Positions 20,729-32,088 of a stretch of DNA of 64,000 nucleotides are shown in pieces. Source of the stretch: Shewanella mesophila (lineage in GTDB: Bacteria > Pseudomonadota > Gammaproteobacteria > Enterobacterales > Shewanellaceae); assembly GCF_019457515.1 (NCBI RefSeq), contig NZ_CP080421.1, forward strand, positions 1,054,001-1,118,000, given 5' to 3'. Below the pieces are notes generated by a model, which saw only the letters and a program-made list of their open reading frames with translations, did not search any database and was not told where the DNA came from. The first letter of the stretch is position 1; each line of letters opens with the position of its first letter. A program made the position numbers and the translations under genes.

Positions 20729-21834
20729 TATCTGTCTACGAAACGTCTATGGGTGTGGATACTCATCAAAATGCCAAAGCCTGTCATCAGTGTTAGCATC
20801 GAGGTTCCACCATAGCTGATTAAGGGCAAAGGCACACCAACAACAGGCAAGATCCCTGATACCATGCCGATGTTTACAAATACATACACAAAGAAGGTTA
20901 AAGTAATACTGCCAGCGAGTAAACGGGCAAAACTGGTTTGCGCACGTGACGCGATAACCAGTCCGCGTCCTATAACATAAAGATAAAGGCTGAGTAATAT
21001 CAAGCTACCAATTAAGCCAAACTCCTCGCCAATCACGGCGAAAATAAAGTCGGTGTGGCGCTCTGGAAGAAATTCGAGTTGCGACTGAGTGCCGCCTAAC
21101 CAACCTTTGCCCCACAAACCGCCTGAGCCAATGGCAATCTTCGATTGAATAATATGGTAACCCGCTCCTAATGGATCTTTCTCCGGATCGAGTAGGGTGA
21201 GTACTCGAGTGCGTTGATAATTATGCATCAAGAAAAACCACAATACTGGGAGTAACGCCAATACACTACCAATAAAGCTACCGACGATCGCCCAACTCAT
21301 TCCCGACAAGAAGAGGACAAATATACCCGATGCGGCAACCAAAATGGACGTACCTAGATCGGGTTGTTTGGCGATTAACAGTGTTGGGACGAGTAAAATA
21401 ATTCCCGCTCCAACGAGATAACGTTTTTTCGGGGGCAGGGGAAACTTACTGATATACCAAGCCATAGTGATCGGGAAAGCCAGCTTCATTAGCTCAGAGG
21501 GCTGAAACTCCATAAACCCTAAGTTCAACCAACGCTGTGCGCCTTTGTTGATCTCGCCAAAGAAATGTACCCCGAGTAATAAGCCTATGCCTGTGATATA
21601 GATAGGAAAAGCCCAACGCCTAAGCACTTCGGGATTGATTTGGGCGACGAATAGCATAATGCCAAGGGACAGCCCCATACGGATAATCTGGCGCTCCATG
21701 AGTGCTATATCCTCACCGCCAGCAGAGTAGATCACAAATAGGCCAAAACACATTAAGGCTAATAGTCCTAGCAGCAAGGGCAGATCGATATGCAGTCGCT
21801 GCCATATATTGGGGCGATGGCTATGGACGGTCAT
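20728..21834 (-). CDS. rodA: Rod-shape peptidoglycan polymerase RodA
   Basis: 368-residue SEDS-family glycosyltransferase with about ten membrane helices. It polymerises lipid II during elongation together with PBP2. Conserved SEDS segments are seen: [22 protein letters not shown], the loop ending in [17 protein letters not shown] with the catalytic Asp, and [13 protein letters not shown] near the C-terminus. The start overlaps the end of mrdA by 14 bp. Confidence 0.96.
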   Translation of the reverse strand: MTVHSHRPNIWQRLHIDLPLLLGLLALMCFGLFVIYSAGGEDIALMERQIIRMGLSLGIMLFVAQINPEVLRRWAFPIYITGIGLLLGVHFFGEINKGAQRWLNLGFMEFQPSELMKLAFPITMAWYISKFPLPPKKRYLVGAGIILLVPTLLIAKQPDLGTSILVAASGIFVLFLSGMSWAIVGSFIGSVLALLPVLWFFLMHNYQRTRVLTLLDPEKDPLGAGYHIIQSKIAIGSGGLWGKGWLGGTQSQLEFLPERHTDFIFAVIGEEFGLIGSLILLSLYLYVIGRGLVIASRAQTSFARLLAGSITLTFFVYVFVNIGMVSGILPVVGVPLPLISYGGTSMLTLMTGFGILMSIHTHRRFVDR

Positions 21835-23704
21835 GGTTTGGATTCCCTGCAGTCTCTATCGGTAAGTTATCTCGTAAGATATATTCATCTAACAGTGAGC
21901 GAGCCACAGGGCCAGCATTGACGCCACCCCAGCCCGCATTTTCAAGTACTACGGCTAATACGATAGTCGGCGCTTCGTAGGGCGCGTAGGCGACGATTAA
22001 AGCATTATCTCGAAGATGTTCGTCGATGGTGTCGGCGTCATATTTTTCATCTTCAGCCACACTAAACACCTGTGCCGTACCCGTCTTCATCGCAGCGTTA
22101 TAGCCTGCATCAATAAAACGAGATCTGTGGGCGGTATCTTTCATTGCTGAGTTGATGATCTTCCAGTTATTAGGATCTTTCAATTCTACTGGGGGCATTT
22201 TATCGATTGGCGTGTCGACTCTAACCGTGTCATCTTTAATTGATTTAAGGAGGTGAGGCACGTAGCGCTCGCCTTTGTTGGCTAAAATCGTGACGGCATT
22301 AGCTAATTGCAGAGGAGTGGTGGTCCAGTAACCTTGGCCAATCCCGACAGAGATCGTATCGCCATTATACCAAGGTTGGTTATAGCGAATGCGCTTCCAA
22401 TCTCTTGAGGGCATGATGCCGGCTGACTCTTCGAAAATATCGACACCTGTTCGTTCGCCAAAGCCAAACCGAGTCATAAAGGTGCTAATGTTGTCGATAC
22501 CTGTCTTATAGGCTAAGTCATAAAAATAGGTGTCACAGGAGTGCACAATTGCCCCCGTTACATCTACCCAGCCATGGCCCCAACGCTTCCAGTCGCGGTA
22601 TTTTCTTTCTATGCCAGGCATTTGCCAAAAACCTGGATCCCAAACACGGGTTTTAGCGGTAACCACTTTCTCTTCGAGTCCAAGCAGGGCGAGGTGAGGC
22701 TTTACCGTTGAGGCTGGCGCATATTGGCCTTGCGTGGCGCGGTTGATTAATGGTCGTGAGCGAGAGTTGAGTAGTTCGCGATAGGCTTTTGAGCTAATAC
22801 CATGCACAAATTGATTCGGGTCATAACTCGGGCTCGATACCATAGCTAGGATGCCGCCATCACGAGGGTCGATTGCCACAATCGAGCCTCTTCTGCCATC
22901 TAAGAGCTCCATGGCCTTTTTCTGTAGCTTGAGATCTAAGGTTAAATAGATATCTTGACCCGGCTCTGGTGCTACAGATTTTAACGTCCTGATGGTACGG
23001 CCGCGGTTATTCACCTCCTCTTCGAGATGCCCAGGCATACCGTGAAGCAGGTTCTCATAAAATTTTTCGATGCCTTGTTTACCGATGTCTTTGGTTGCGG
23101 CGTAATTTTTCCATTGGCCATTACTTTGAAGCGCCCATTGGTCTTTACTGTTGATGCGTCCAACGTAACCCAGCACGTGAGTTAATAGACTTCCGTAGGG
23201 ATAATAACGCTTCAGTCCAGCCTCGACTGAGAAGCCGGGGAATTTATGCTGATTAACGCTGAACTCGGCGACCTCATCTTCTGAGAGTCGATTTTTAATG
23301 GTGAGAGGCTTGAATCTGCGGTGGAATTTAAGCGACTCCAGGACGCTTTCTCGTTCATCACTGCTGATGGCGATAACCTGACTTAATTCATCGAGCGCTG
23401 CAGGGATATCTTTGACTTTTTCAGGGATCAGCTCTAACGAGAAAAAAGGCTGATTCTCCGCCAATAGTTTGCCATGTCTATCGTATATAAGGCCACGACT
23501 GGGGGCGACAGGAACTACTCGGATACGATTATCATTCGAGCGCGTTTCATAATCTTTGAAGGAGAGGACCTGTAATTGATATAGATTGCTAAGCAGAATG
23601 CTGAGTAAAATGATAACGCAGACAAAAGTGAATATTGCTCGTCGTTTGAATAGTGATGCTTCGGCTGCATGATCATGCATAGCCATCCGTTTACGTGGCG
23701 CCAA
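21821..23704 (-). CDS. mrdA: Penicillin-binding protein 2, elongation transpeptidase
   Basis: 627-residue class B PBP that cross-links new peptidoglycan in the elongasome with RodA. One N-terminal membrane helix (residues 22-44), a pedestal/dimerisation domain to about 250, then the transpeptidase with S332-T-V-K335, the SxD-type motif in HSCDTYFYD, and KTGTAQ. The longest frame starts at TTG 23704, which has GGAGAG about 7 nt upstream; ATG codons at 23686 and 23680 have no clear ribosome site, so the TTG is favoured. First gene of the mrdA-rodA-mltB-rlpA unit. Confidence 0.95.
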   Translation of the reverse strand: MAPRKRMAMHDHAAEASLFKRRAIFTFVCVIILLSILLSNLYQLQVLSFKDYETRSNDNRIRVVPVAPSRGLIYDRHGKLLAENQPFFSLELIPEKVKDIPAALDELSQVIAISSDERESVLESLKFHRRFKPLTIKNRLSEDEVAEFSVNQHKFPGFSVEAGLKRYYPYGSLLTHVLGYVGRINSKDQWALQSNGQWKNYAATKDIGKQGIEKFYENLLHGMPGHLEEEVNNRGRTIRTLKSVAPEPGQDIYLTLDLKLQKKAMELLDGRRGSIVAIDPRDGGILAMVSSPSYDPNQFVHGISSKAYRELLNSRSRPLINRATQGQYAPASTVKPHLALLGLEEKVVTAKTRVWDPGFWQMPGIERKYRDWKRWGHGWVDVTGAIVHSCDTYFYDLAYKTGIDNISTFMTRFGFGERTGVDIFEESAGIMPSRDWKRIRYNQPWYNGDTISVGIGQGYWTTTPLQLANAVTILANKGERYVPHLLKSIKDDTVRVDTPIDKMPPVELKDPNNWKIINSAMKDTAHRSRFIDAGYNAAMKTGTAQVFSVAEDEKYDADTIDEHLRDNALIVAYAPYEAPTIVLAVVLENAGWGGVNAGPVARSLLDEYILRDNLPIETAGNPNHDRP

Positions 23705-23783
23705 TTATACTCTCTCCAGCAGTAAGTTGGTGTTCGCAATCATTAGCCTATCCTTGAGTTTCCGATGGAATAGGGAAGAGTCA

Positions 23784-24254
23784 TTACTCTCTGTGATACG
23801 GATGGTTGTTATTGATGCTCCAAGCTCTATACAAGCTTTCGGCAACCAACACCCTTACTAAGGGGTGAGGTAAGGTCAGCGCGGAAAGACACCAGCTTTG
23901 CGTCGCGGCTTGCTTACAGGCGGGGGAAAGTCCTTCTGGACCGCCAATGAGTAAGCTAACATCTCGTCCATCGTGCTGCCAGCAATTAAGCTGGGTAGCC
24001 AGTTCTGGTGTTGTCCAGTTTTTGCCTGGTAGGTCTAGGCTAACAATATGATTGCCTTTGGGGATTGCTGCCAACATTAGCTCGCCTTCCTTGTGGAGGA
24101 TCCGAGCTATATCGGCATTCTTTCCGCGCTTACCCGCTGGGATCTCAGTTAATTCAAACGGCATATCGCGTGGAAATCGACGCTGATACTCTTCAAATCC
24201 TGTAGTGACCCAACCGGGCATGCGTGTGCCTACGGCGACTAACTGTAACTTCAT
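23784..24254 (-). CDS. rlmH: 23S rRNA pseudouridine-1915 N3-methyltransferase RlmH
   Basis: 156-residue SPOUT methyltransferase that methylates pseudouridine 1915 in helix 69 of 23S rRNA. The knot/SAM loop is [10 protein letters not shown] (residues about 104-113), followed by [23 protein letters not shown]. Same length class as E. coli YbeA. It overlaps rsfS by one base. Confidence 0.96.
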   Translation of the reverse strand: MKLQLVAVGTRMPGWVTTGFEEYQRRFPRDMPFELTEIPAGKRGKNADIARILHKEGELMLAAIPKGNHIVSLDLPGKNWTTPELATQLNCWQHDGRDVSLLIGGPEGLSPACKQAATQSWCLSALTLPHPLVRVLVAESLYRAWSINNNHPYHRE

Positions 24255-24583
24255 TACTCTGGCTTTTCAGACCACAGCTTTTCAAGCTGGTAAAATTCAC
24301 GGGTCTGATCTTGCATGACATGGACGATAACATCGCCAAGGTCAACGAGTACCCATTCGCTACTATCGCGACCTTCCACACCGTGGATGTGTAGGTTTGC
24401 ACGTTTGGCTTCTAGTACAACGTTTTCGGCAATCGCTTTAACGTGGGTTTTAGAGGTTCCTGAACATACAACCATAAAATCGGTGATATTTGATTGCTCA
24501 GATACATCTAATACTGCGATATCTCTCGCTTTTAAATCTTCGACTTTGTCGATTACAAACTGTTTTAGCTCGGCGCTTTGCAC
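24254..24583 (-). CDS. rsfS: Ribosomal silencing factor RsfS
   Basis: 109-residue protein that binds L14 and blocks subunit joining in starved cells. DUF143 core: [14 protein letters not shown] near the start, then [33 protein letters not shown] and EKLW at the end. The GTG at 24583 was chosen because AGGA lies 7 nt upstream and the product ([13 protein letters not shown]) aligns with E. coli MQGKALQDFVIDK. The ATG at 24601 would add six residues and has no ribosome site. Confidence 0.94.
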   Translation of the reverse strand: MQSAELKQFVIDKVEDLKARDIAVLDVSEQSNITDFMVVCSGTSKTHVKAIAENVVLEAKRANLHIHGVEGRDSSEWVLVDLGDVIVHVMQDQTREFYQLEKLWSEKPE

Positions 24584-24715
24584 GCGGTTTTCCTCATTCA
24601 TTTTTGACAGCGAGGCAGTATAACAGGTTATATGGCCAAAGTAATTGCCAATAGCGGCTAGCTGATAGGGATTTTTGAACTAAATCGTGGTGGGTTTGAG
24701 GCGCGGATGTGTTGG

Positions 24716-25357
24716 TTAACGATACAAGCCATGTTCCGTAATATAGGTGCTGATCACCTCGGGCATAGCATCATCTGTAAGCTTATTACTGGCTAGTTGC
24801 GCACGAATATCGGTTGATGAATAGGGCTGTTCGGTGATATCGACGGTGAAAATGATACCGCTATATTCTTGATTCAGCTCGGCAGTCGCTAAACTGTGTT
24901 TGTCACCAGCATGTTTTTCGAGTAACTGTTGCATCAGCGGATTGTCGGCCACTTGCCATCCGGGACGCTGACATACCACAATGTGGCATAATGTCAGTAA
25001 TCGTTGCCATTGATACCAGCTAGGTAAATTGACAAAAGAATCCATTCCCATGATAAACAGTAGATGATCCTTAGGATGGGTTTTACGCAGTGCCTCCAGG
25101 GTGGCAACCGAATAGGAGGGCGTATCTCGCTTTGCCTCTATGTCACATAACACTAATTGCGGATATTGCTCACACACCAGATTTGCCATTGCTAATCTGT
25201 GTTTGGTGCTGCTATTAGGCTGCTGCTTATGGGGCGGAATGTGGTTTGGCATTAACCAAATTTGATCGAGATCGAGTGCTTGATATACCTCAAGCAATGG
25301 ATTGATGTGACCAAAATGGATTGGGTCGAAAGTGCCGCCCAGAATGCCTATTTTCAT
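24716..25357 (-). CDS. nadD: Nicotinate-nucleotide adenylyltransferase NadD
   Basis: 213-residue enzyme that makes deamido-NAD from nicotinate mononucleotide and ATP. Nucleotidyltransferase motif GGTFDPIHFGH at residues 7-17, and the C-terminal ISSTDIR-like signature appears as YSSTDIRAQL. It follows holA with a single-base gap. An intergenic stretch of about 130 bp separates it from rsfS. Confidence 0.96.
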   Translation of the reverse strand: MKIGILGGTFDPIHFGHINPLLEVYQALDLDQIWLMPNHIPPHKQQPNSSTKHRLAMANLVCEQYPQLVLCDIEAKRDTPSYSVATLEALRKTHPKDHLLFIMGMDSFVNLPSWYQWQRLLTLCHIVVCQRPGWQVADNPLMQQLLEKHAGDKHSLATAELNQEYSGIIFTVDITEQPYSSTDIRAQLASNKLTDDAMPEVISTYITEHGLYR

Positions 25358-25358
25358 C

Positions 25359-26393
25359 TTATTCGAGTTCGATATGGTTTAAATGCTGATGTGCTGCTGG
25401 GTCGTATAACAGACAGAGATGACTTAGGGCGGTCCAATCCTCGATTCCTTGCTGCTTTAATCTGAGTTCTGTTTTAGATGCAAAAGCCAGCATGGTTTCT
25501 ATCTGGTGCAGTGATAATCGAGTTAACGCGGCTTGATACAGGGCTTTACGTTTATCCCAAATACGTAATTTACTCCACATGGATTGGATATTTTCGCCCA
25601 TCTCTTGAGCACGCTTAAGTTCAAATAGCGTGGTAAGCTCTTTGAATTGTCCCCAGAGTAATATCGGCATTGCAATCCCTTCCGACTGGAGTTGCGATAA
25701 GATATGTTGCGCCTTATCTTGCTGATTGCTCAAGAGTACATCGGCCAATTGAAACACGGTAAAGCGAGATTGATCTTCAAAATACAGAGCTAATTGTTGG
25801 CTGCTAATTTGTTGATTTGGGCTAAGCAGTTGCAGTAGTTGCAAGGCTTGATCGGCCGCCAACAAGTTACCTTCATAGAGACTAAACAGCATCTGCTGTG
25901 CATCTTGAGTAAGATTAAGATTAAAGTGTTGTATACGAGTATTGAGCCAGCGCTGAAATTGCGCGCCTTCAGGTGTCGTGCAGGGGATGTATATCCCGTG
26001 GTTATCAAGTGTTTTAAACCATTTTGATTTGGTTTGCTCACTGGCAAGCTTCGGACCTGTTATCACCAAGAGTATATCGGGATTAACCGATTGCATTATG
26101 GCTTGCAGCTGCGCGCTACCTTCTGCGCCGGGCTTTGCCTGAGGCAGATTAAGCTCAATTATACGCCGACTAGCGAAGAGGCTCATGGTATTCCACTCTT
26201 CGATAAGATCGTTCCAGTTAAATCCGGTTTCTTGAGTGAGGTGGATCTTCTCTTCAAATCCCTCTTTTTTGGCTTGTGCGTAAATGACCGCTTTAACGGT
26301 TTCACATTGCCAAGGGTCATCACCGAAGACTAAATAGCAGGGCTTAAGTGGTGCTATCTGTTTAGCAAGTTGATCTGGATAAATCCGCATCAA
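25359..26393 (-). CDS. holA: DNA polymerase III delta subunit HolA
   Basis: 344-residue clamp-loader subunit that opens the beta sliding clamp. N-terminal AAA+-like fold without a functional P-loop (LVFGDDPWQCETVKAV near residues 20-35), then the long helical collar region. The clamp-contact hydrophobic pair lies in the MSLFASRRIIELNLP segment (about 70-84). It overlaps lptE by 4 bp, as in the leuS-lptE-holA-nadD order of E. coli. Confidence 0.94.
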   Translation of the reverse strand: MMRIYPDQLAKQIAPLKPCYLVFGDDPWQCETVKAVIYAQAKKEGFEEKIHLTQETGFNWNDLIEEWNTMSLFASRRIIELNLPQAKPGAEGSAQLQAIMQSVNPDILLVITGPKLASEQTKSKWFKTLDNHGIYIPCTTPEGAQFQRWLNTRIQHFNLNLTQDAQQMLFSLYEGNLLAADQALQLLQLLSPNQQISSQQLALYFEDQSRFTVFQLADVLLSNQQDKAQHILSQLQSEGIAMPILLWGQFKELTTLFELKRAQEMGENIQSMWSKLRIWDKRKALYQAALTRLSLHQIETMLAFASKTELRLKQQGIEDWTALSHLCLLYDPAAHQHLNHIELE

Positions 26394-26884
26394 TTGGTCT
26401 CGATTGAAGCCAAAATTTGGATGATCTGATCGGCGGCTTGAATGCGCATCTCTTTTACCAGTAGTTCCATTTCGCGGCTCTTAGCAAGTGCCGTACGAGG
26501 ATCATCGAGGTAATCTCGATGGATATCGACATTAAAGCTTTGCGCTTCTCGCTTTGGTTGCTGCACGACAAATGAGACTTGATAATTTAGCTCATACTCG
26601 GCCACGTTACCTGTGGGATAGAGTGACAGGGTCGATCTGTCGAGTGAATCCCCAAGAATGCGTAAAGTAGGTGTGGTATCCGTTTGTGGAACCACATCAA
26701 TGCTGTTTAGGCGCAAGCGTTCACGAACTAGACGAGTGAGCTCACTGTACTCATCTTGACTACTAAGATGTAATGACTTTAGCTCATCAGGGATCGAGTA
26801 ACTGCGCTGAAGTTTAAAACCACAGCCGCTGGTGGCTAAGAGAGTGAGTGTCAATAAGGCGAAACACAAGCGTTTAATAAGCAT
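26390..26884 (-). CDS. lptE: LPS-assembly lipoprotein LptE
   Basis: 164-residue outer-membrane lipoprotein that plugs the LptD barrel and helps place LPS in the outer leaflet. Lipobox LLATSGC with lipidated C21, followed by GFKLQRSYSIPDELKSLHL, the standard LptE start. The rest is a small alpha/beta domain. It overlaps holA by 4 bp. Confidence 0.94.
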   Translation of the reverse strand: MLIKRLCFALLTLTLLATSGCGFKLQRSYSIPDELKSLHLSSQDEYSELTRLVRERLRLNSIDVVPQTDTTPTLRILGDSLDRSTLSLYPTGNVAEYELNYQVSFVVQQPKREAQSFNVDIHRDYLDDPRTALAKSREMELLVKEMRIQAADQIIQILASIETN

Positions 26885-26911
26885 AGGCTCGGCTATTTCC
26901 TAAGTTGATGA

Positions 26912-26940
26912 GGCTTGACCATCGAGGTGATGGCCAAGCC
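26912..26940. other. Hairpin between leuS and lptE
   Basis: GGCTTG-A-CCATC-GAGGT-GATGG-C-CAAGCC forms an 11-pair stem with one internal mismatch and a 5-nt loop. There is no T-run, so it is more likely an RNA-stability or processing hairpin inside the leuS-lptE transcript than a terminator. Confidence 0.5.
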
Positions 26941-26979
26941 AAGGGCTTTCTAGTTTGCTACTATCCCGTTTGTTGCAAT

Positions 26980-29571
26980 CTAGTTAGCAACAATGTTTAG
27001 TAGCTTGCCTGGCACGTAAATCACTTTGCGTACTGTTTTGCCTTCGGTGTGTTTTATGACACCTTCTTCTGCCATACCTAATGCTTCGACAGTCTTTTGA
27101 TCTGCGTCAGCGGCAACGGTGATTTTTGCCCGTACTTTACCGTTCACAGAGACGACGATTAGCTTACTGTCTTCAACGAGTGCCGACTCATCGACTTCTG
27201 GCCATAGCACTTCTTCAATCGCCTGTTCGTGACCTAAGGCTTGCCATAGGCTAAAACAGGTGTGAGGAATGATTGGATACAGAAGACGAACAACAGCACA
27301 TAATGCTTCTTGCATTAACGCGCGATCTTGCTCTGTTTCCATCGCTGCTTTTTGCAGACGGTTCATCAATTCCATAACCGAGGCAATTGCGGTGTTGAAC
27401 ATCTGACGACGTTCAACATCATCGCCGACCTTGGCAATGGTTTTATGCAATTCACGGCGTAGCTCTTTTTGTGCAGGGTTAAGTGCAGCAAGATCTAATG
27501 GGCTAGTTTTACCTAGAGACACATGATCATGAGCGAGCTTCCACAAACGCTTAATGAAGCGGTGGGCGCCTTCAACGCTAGACTCTTGCCACTCAAGAGT
27601 AAGCTCTGGTGGTGCGGCGAACATCATAAATAGACGCACTGTATCGGCGCCATATTTATCGACCATCTCTTGTGGGTCGATGCCGTTGTTTTTCGACTTA
27701 GACATCTTGCTCATGCCAGTATAGACCAACTCATGGCCTTGGCTGTCTACCGCTTTAACAATACGACCCTTGTCATCGGTTTCGGTGACTGTCGCGTCAT
27801 TAGGTGAAACCCAAACGCGCGCGCCTTTCTCGTCGTTATAGTAGAAGGCATCAGCCAACACCATACCTTGAGTCAGTAGACGTTTAGCCGGCTCGTCACT
27901 GTTAACTAAGCCGATATCACGCAGCAATTTGTGGAAGAAACGGAAGTAAAGCAGGTGCATACATGCATGCTCAATACCACCGATATATTGGTCCACAGGG
28001 AGCCAGTAGTTCGCTTTTGCAGGATCGAGCATCTCATCGGCATGTGGGCTGCAGTAGCGCGCATAATACCAAGATGACTCCATAAAGGTGTCGAAGGTAT
28101 CGGTTTCTTTAAAGGCTTCTTGTCCGTTTACCTGAGTCTTGGCCCACTCTTTATCTGCCTTGATTGGGCTTTGGATACCATCCATCACCACATCTTCAGG
28201 CAAAATCACGGGCAGTTGATCTTCGGGGGTTGGCATTACAGTGCCATCAGCCAAAGTTACCATTGGGATCGGTGCGCCCCAGTAACGCTGACGAGAAACC
28301 CCCCAATCGCGTAGACGGAAGTTAACTTGACGCTTACCTTTACCTTCACTTGACAATCTAGCATCGATTGCATCAAATGCGGCTTGGAAATCAAGGCCAT
28401 CTAACTCTGGGAACGCCTCGCCAGAGTTAAATACAATTCCCTTCTCGGTATAAGCTTCTTTACTAATATCAAGCTCACCATCGACAGGCTTAATCACGCC
28501 CTCGATTGCTAGGCCATATTTAGTCGCAAATTCATAATCACGTTGGTCATGACCTGGCACCGACATTACTGCGCCAGTACCATAGTTCATCAATACAAAG
28601 TTAGCCGCCCAAATTGGCACTAACTTACCTGTGAGCGGATGAATCGCCTTAAGACCGGTATCGACGCCTTTCTTCTCCATCGCTGCCATAGCGGCTTCTG
28701 TGGTGTCGGCATTCTTACACTCTTCGATAAAGTCGCTGAGCGCCGGGTTATTTGCTGCGGCCTGTTCTGCTAATGGGTGACCTGCGGCAATTGCCACATA
28801 AGTCACGCCCATTACGGTATCGGGGCGAGTGGTATAGATATCGAAACTCTGATCGCTATCAGCCACTTGGAAGGTCATCTCGATACCTTCGCTGCGACCG
28901 ATCCAGTTACGCTGCATGGTCTTAACTTGCTCAGGCCATTCATCTAACTGGTCGATGTCGTTTAGTAACTCTTCGGCATAGTCTGTGATCTTAATGAACC
29001 ACTGGGGGATCTCTTTCTGGACAACTTGTGTGTCACAGCGCCAGCAGCAGCCGTCTTGAACCTGCTCGTTTGCCAGTACGGTTTCATCATTTGGACACCA
29101 GTTCACTGAGGCGGTTTTCTTGTAGACCAGGCCTTTCTCATAAAGCTTGGTGAAGAACCACTGCTCCCAGCGGTAGTATTCAGGTGTACAGGTGGCGATT
29201 TCACGGCTCCAATCGTAACCGAATCCCAGCATCTTTAGCTGGTTCTTCATGTAGTCGATGTTTTCGTATGTCCAAGGCGCGGGCGCGGTCTTATTATTGA
29301 TCGCGGCATTTTCAGCTGGCAGACCAAAAGAGTCCCAACCTATCGGTTGTAATACGTTTTTTCCTTGCAGGCGCTGGTAACGCGCAACTACATCGCCTAT
29401 GGTGTAGTTACGGACATGGCCCATATGCAGTCGACCAGATGGATAAGGAAACATAGAGAGACAGTAAAATTTCTCTTTGTTCTCATCTTCGGTTACTTCA
29501 AATGTTTTAGTGTCTTGCCAGTGCTGTTGCACCTTAGCTTCAATCTCTGAAGGTAGATATTGCTCTTGCAT
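26980..29571 (-). CDS. leuS: Leucyl-tRNA synthetase
   Basis: 863-residue class Ia synthetase. HIGH-type motif HMGH at residues 49-52 ([12 protein letters not shown]), a zinc-type CxxC pair near NWCPND and GCCWRC, the CP1 editing domain with the TTRPDT motif, and KMSKS in [10 protein letters not shown] near residue 620. The longer in-frame start adds 15 residues with no family match; the ATG at 29571 has GGGAA at a good distance and begins [11 protein letters not shown], like E. coli LeuS. First gene of the long minus-strand operon. Confidence 0.97.
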   Translation of the reverse strand: MQEQYLPSEIEAKVQQHWQDTKTFEVTEDENKEKFYCLSMFPYPSGRLHMGHVRNYTIGDVVARYQRLQGKNVLQPIGWDSFGLPAENAAINNKTAPAPWTYENIDYMKNQLKMLGFGYDWSREIATCTPEYYRWEQWFFTKLYEKGLVYKKTASVNWCPNDETVLANEQVQDGCCWRCDTQVVQKEIPQWFIKITDYAEELLNDIDQLDEWPEQVKTMQRNWIGRSEGIEMTFQVADSDQSFDIYTTRPDTVMGVTYVAIAAGHPLAEQAAANNPALSDFIEECKNADTTEAAMAAMEKKGVDTGLKAIHPLTGKLVPIWAANFVLMNYGTGAVMSVPGHDQRDYEFATKYGLAIEGVIKPVDGELDISKEAYTEKGIVFNSGEAFPELDGLDFQAAFDAIDARLSSEGKGKRQVNFRLRDWGVSRQRYWGAPIPMVTLADGTVMPTPEDQLPVILPEDVVMDGIQSPIKADKEWAKTQVNGQEAFKETDTFDTFMESSWYYARYCSPHADEMLDPAKANYWLPVDQYIGGIEHACMHLLYFRFFHKLLRDIGLVNSDEPAKRLLTQGMVLADAFYYNDEKGARVWVSPNDATVTETDDKGRIVKAVDSQGHELVYTGMSKMSKSKNNGIDPQEMVDKYGADTVRLFMMFAAPPELTLEWQESSVEGAHRFIKRLWKLAHDHVSLGKTSPLDLAALNPAQKELRRELHKTIAKVGDDVERRQMFNTAIASVMELMNRLQKAAMETEQDRALMQEALCAVVRLLYPIIPHTCFSLWQALGHEQAIEEVLWPEVDESALVEDSKLIVVSVNGKVRAKITVAADADQKTVEALGMAEEGVIKHTEGKTVRKVIYVPGKLLNIVAN

Positions 29572-29691
29572 TGATGATTCCCGGCCATGCCGCTTATTAT
29601 TTGATCTTGCGCACATTGCGCGCGAGTTAGATCTGCATAGAATAAACTAGAAGTGAGTTATTAAAAAGGTTCGCATGAAGGAGTATTGAAC

Positions 29692-30192
29692 ATGAGTGAA
29701 CGAAGCAGTGCGTTACTATCGCTTTATGAGGCGTTGTTCTCTAAAGTGAAGTCAGACTTTTCGGAAGATAACTCAATGACTGTAAAGGAGTTATACAATG
29801 TTGTCACCGCGAGCAAGGAGTTTTTAGTTCTCAAGCAGCAGGCGAAAGAAGATGAAATTGCATTGGTCGAACAATTTTTAAAACGTGACATTGCCAACTA
29901 CTTACAGGAGAAAAATGCTACCGACTTAAGTCATAGCCCATCAGTTATTGTGGCTGAGAACACTTTATGGCACTGGCTGAGTGAAATCACCGACCGCAGT
30001 CAAATGGAATGGCATGAGGTTAGCCAAGACTTTAAGCATAATGGTTACTATCAGAGTGGTGAGATAGTGGGTCAGGGGATCATGGTTTGCACTGGGTGTG
30101 GTCATGAGATGCGCATCGAGTTCCCTGGTGTTATCCCTGATTGTCCTAAGTGTGATTGTGGGCAGTTTACCCGAGAAGCCTTAGCGCCATAA
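29692..30192 (+). CDS. ybeL: YbeL-like zinc-ribbon protein (DUF1451)
   Basis: 166-residue protein of unknown function. The N-terminal half is helical and likely coiled; the second half (ENTLWHWLSEITDRSQMEW, then NGYYQSGEIVGQGIMVC) follows E. coli YbeL closely. A C-terminal zinc ribbon has CTGC at one end and CPKC at the other, plus an additional Cys (CDCGQF). The start was taken at ATG 29692, which has GAAGGAG 7 nt before it, not the in-frame TTG at 29686. It is divergent from leuS, as its E. coli counterpart lies in the same neighbourhood. Confidence 0.85.
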   Translation: MSERSSALLSLYEALFSKVKSDFSEDNSMTVKELYNVVTASKEFLVLKQQAKEDEIALVEQFLKRDIANYLQEKNATDLSHSPSVIVAENTLWHWLSEITDRSQMEWHEVSQDFKHNGYYQSGEIVGQGIMVCTGCGHEMRIEFPGVIPDCPKCDCGQFTREALAP

Positions 30193-30468
30193 TGTTGTGA
30201 GCTGGCGGTTTTGTCGATAGCTAAAGTAGTAACCATAGTCGACCAATAGAGCACTTTGGTTGTCGTCCGAGCCGATGTAACGACATTAGGATTGTTATAT
30301 CGGTTCACCAAAGTGCCATGAAAATTGAGCCATTTTTGTATCGTTATTGTCGGGCTAATCCCGATAGCCGGTGGAATATTGAACATTCCATCACCAATGC
30401 AGTAACCGCAACCAATACTACAACCATAACCACAAAAGCTTGGCGTTAGAGCTTAGCGTAAACCCTGA

Positions 30469-32061
30469 TTATTTATTCCATTTGAGCATAGCTTGTTGCA
30501 GTTTTTTAAAAGGCTTAAGCTTTAAAAGACTTAAGCCAAATATTAAAAAGCTCAGCAGTAACACAGGCCATTGTCCCCATTTAGAAAATAGGGTTTCACC
30601 TGTAACGAGTGGAATACTGGCATGAAGTACACCCGTTTCAAACTGGGGTAACTTGTCAGTGATCTCTCCCTTGCTGTTTACAATAGCAGTAATCCCATTA
30701 TTGGTTGATCTAACCAAGGGACGTCCTAGCTCTATGGCTCGCATCTGTGCTATTTCCATATGTTGTAGCGGCCCGTTCGAGGCGCCAAACCAAGCATCGT
30801 TGGAGACGGTTAATAGCAGCTCTGTGTCGGCATTGACGTTGGCTCGTAATTGCTCTGGAAAGGCAATTTCATAGCAGATGGCTGGAGCAATTTGATGGCC
30901 TACAGCATTCAAATTAGGCTGCTGGAAATCACCGCGAGCAAATGAAGACATTGGCAGATTAAAAAAGGGCGCTAATGGCCGAAGTAGAGCTTCAAGTGGC
31001 ACAAACTCACCTATAGGTAATAGATGATGCTTTTTGAATTCATTATGGCCACCGCCTTGATAATCGGCTGAGTCTTGGACTGCTTGATTGTGATTGCCCA
31101 GCACGATTAAAGAGTTATAAAAGCTGTCTTGTTGCTGGCTTATGACACCCGTAATGATGGCGCTATTATTGAGGCTGGCGATTTTGTTCGCATTATCGAG
31201 AAAGTCGGCCACCATATGTTCTGGTGCCGGAATAGCCGCTTCTGGCCAGATAAAAATATCAGTATTGGCAAACTCAGGCCGAGACAGATCCATATATTTG
31301 AGCATAGTTGGCCAGAGCGCTTCTGGTTGCCATTTCATACTTTGGGGAATGTTGCCTTGAACTAAAGTGACATTGACGCTTTTCCCACTCTGCGTTATTG
31401 GCGACAAGGTACTAGCTAGGTAGCTGCAACATAATAGCGTACCCGTAAGGATAACAAGTGGAGTCGCGCGTTTGAGTATAGAGGAGGTCTGGTTAAACAG
31501 TAAGGTCATCGCTCCTGCCAGCAATGCCACGCTATAGCTTAATCCTAACGCGCCAATGACGCTTGCCAGTTCGCTTAATGGACCGCTAGTTTGTGTATAT
31601 CCAGCCCATAACCAAGGAAAGCCAGTTAATACCCAGCCTCTGGCCCATTCGCTGAGAACCCAGAGCGCGGGAAACAGCAATAGATAGCGTACTAGGTGAG
31701 ATTGGGGAGATAACTTGGCCAGCAGTGTTCCAGCGATAGCCGGGTATAGTGCTAAGTATAGGGCTAGGAGAGCCATGAGTCCGACAGAGGCGATGAGGGG
31801 GAGACCGCCAAAAGTGTCCATACTGACATGAACCCAGCTTATCCCTACAGAAAAACAACCAAAGCCAAAGCTGAGCCAATATCTGAAGGCCTGTTTTGGC
31901 GATAAAGATTGGCTTTGCCCTAGGGCAAATGCCATGGCGATTAAGTAGATTGGCCATAGGCCATAGGGTGCAAATGAAAGCGCAGTACTGGCACCTGCGA
32001 GATAAGCAAGTACCAGTCTGATTTTAGGTTGATGGGCTATTGCCCTAAGTCGTAGCAGCAT
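30469..32061 (-). CDS. lnt: Apolipoprotein N-acyltransferase Lnt
   Basis: 530-residue inner-membrane enzyme that adds the third acyl chain to lipoproteins. About seven N-terminal membrane helices (to about residue 215) are followed by a nitrilase-like periplasmic domain with the Glu-Lys-Cys triad: E in FIWPEAAIP, K in KKHHLLPIGEF and C in APAICYEIAFPE. One last C-terminal helix follows. It lies 27 bp after corC, with GAGG just before the ATG. Confidence 0.96.
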   Translation of the reverse strand: MLLRLRAIAHQPKIRLVLAYLAGASTALSFAPYGLWPIYLIAMAFALGQSQSLSPKQAFRYWLSFGFGCFSVGISWVHVSMDTFGGLPLIASVGLMALLALYLALYPAIAGTLLAKLSPQSHLVRYLLLFPALWVLSEWARGWVLTGFPWLWAGYTQTSGPLSELASVIGALGLSYSVALLAGAMTLLFNQTSSILKRATPLVILTGTLLCCSYLASTLSPITQSGKSVNVTLVQGNIPQSMKWQPEALWPTMLKYMDLSRPEFANTDIFIWPEAAIPAPEHMVADFLDNANKIASLNNSAIITGVISQQQDSFYNSLIVLGNHNQAVQDSADYQGGGHNEFKKHHLLPIGEFVPLEALLRPLAPFFNLPMSSFARGDFQQPNLNAVGHQIAPAICYEIAFPEQLRANVNADTELLLTVSNDAWFGASNGPLQHMEIAQMRAIELGRPLVRSTNNGITAIVNSKGEITDKLPQFETGVLHASIPLVTGETLFSKWGQWPVLLLSFLIFGLSLLKLKPFKKLQQAMLKWNK

Positions 32062-32088
32062 TGAAGCCTCATCAAAGGAGTGAAGAGA

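Noticed and set aside
30102..30386. A 94-codon minus-strand frame downstream of the YbeL-like gene
   Set aside because: It overlaps the zinc-ribbon coding end on the other strand and its composition is not protein-like.
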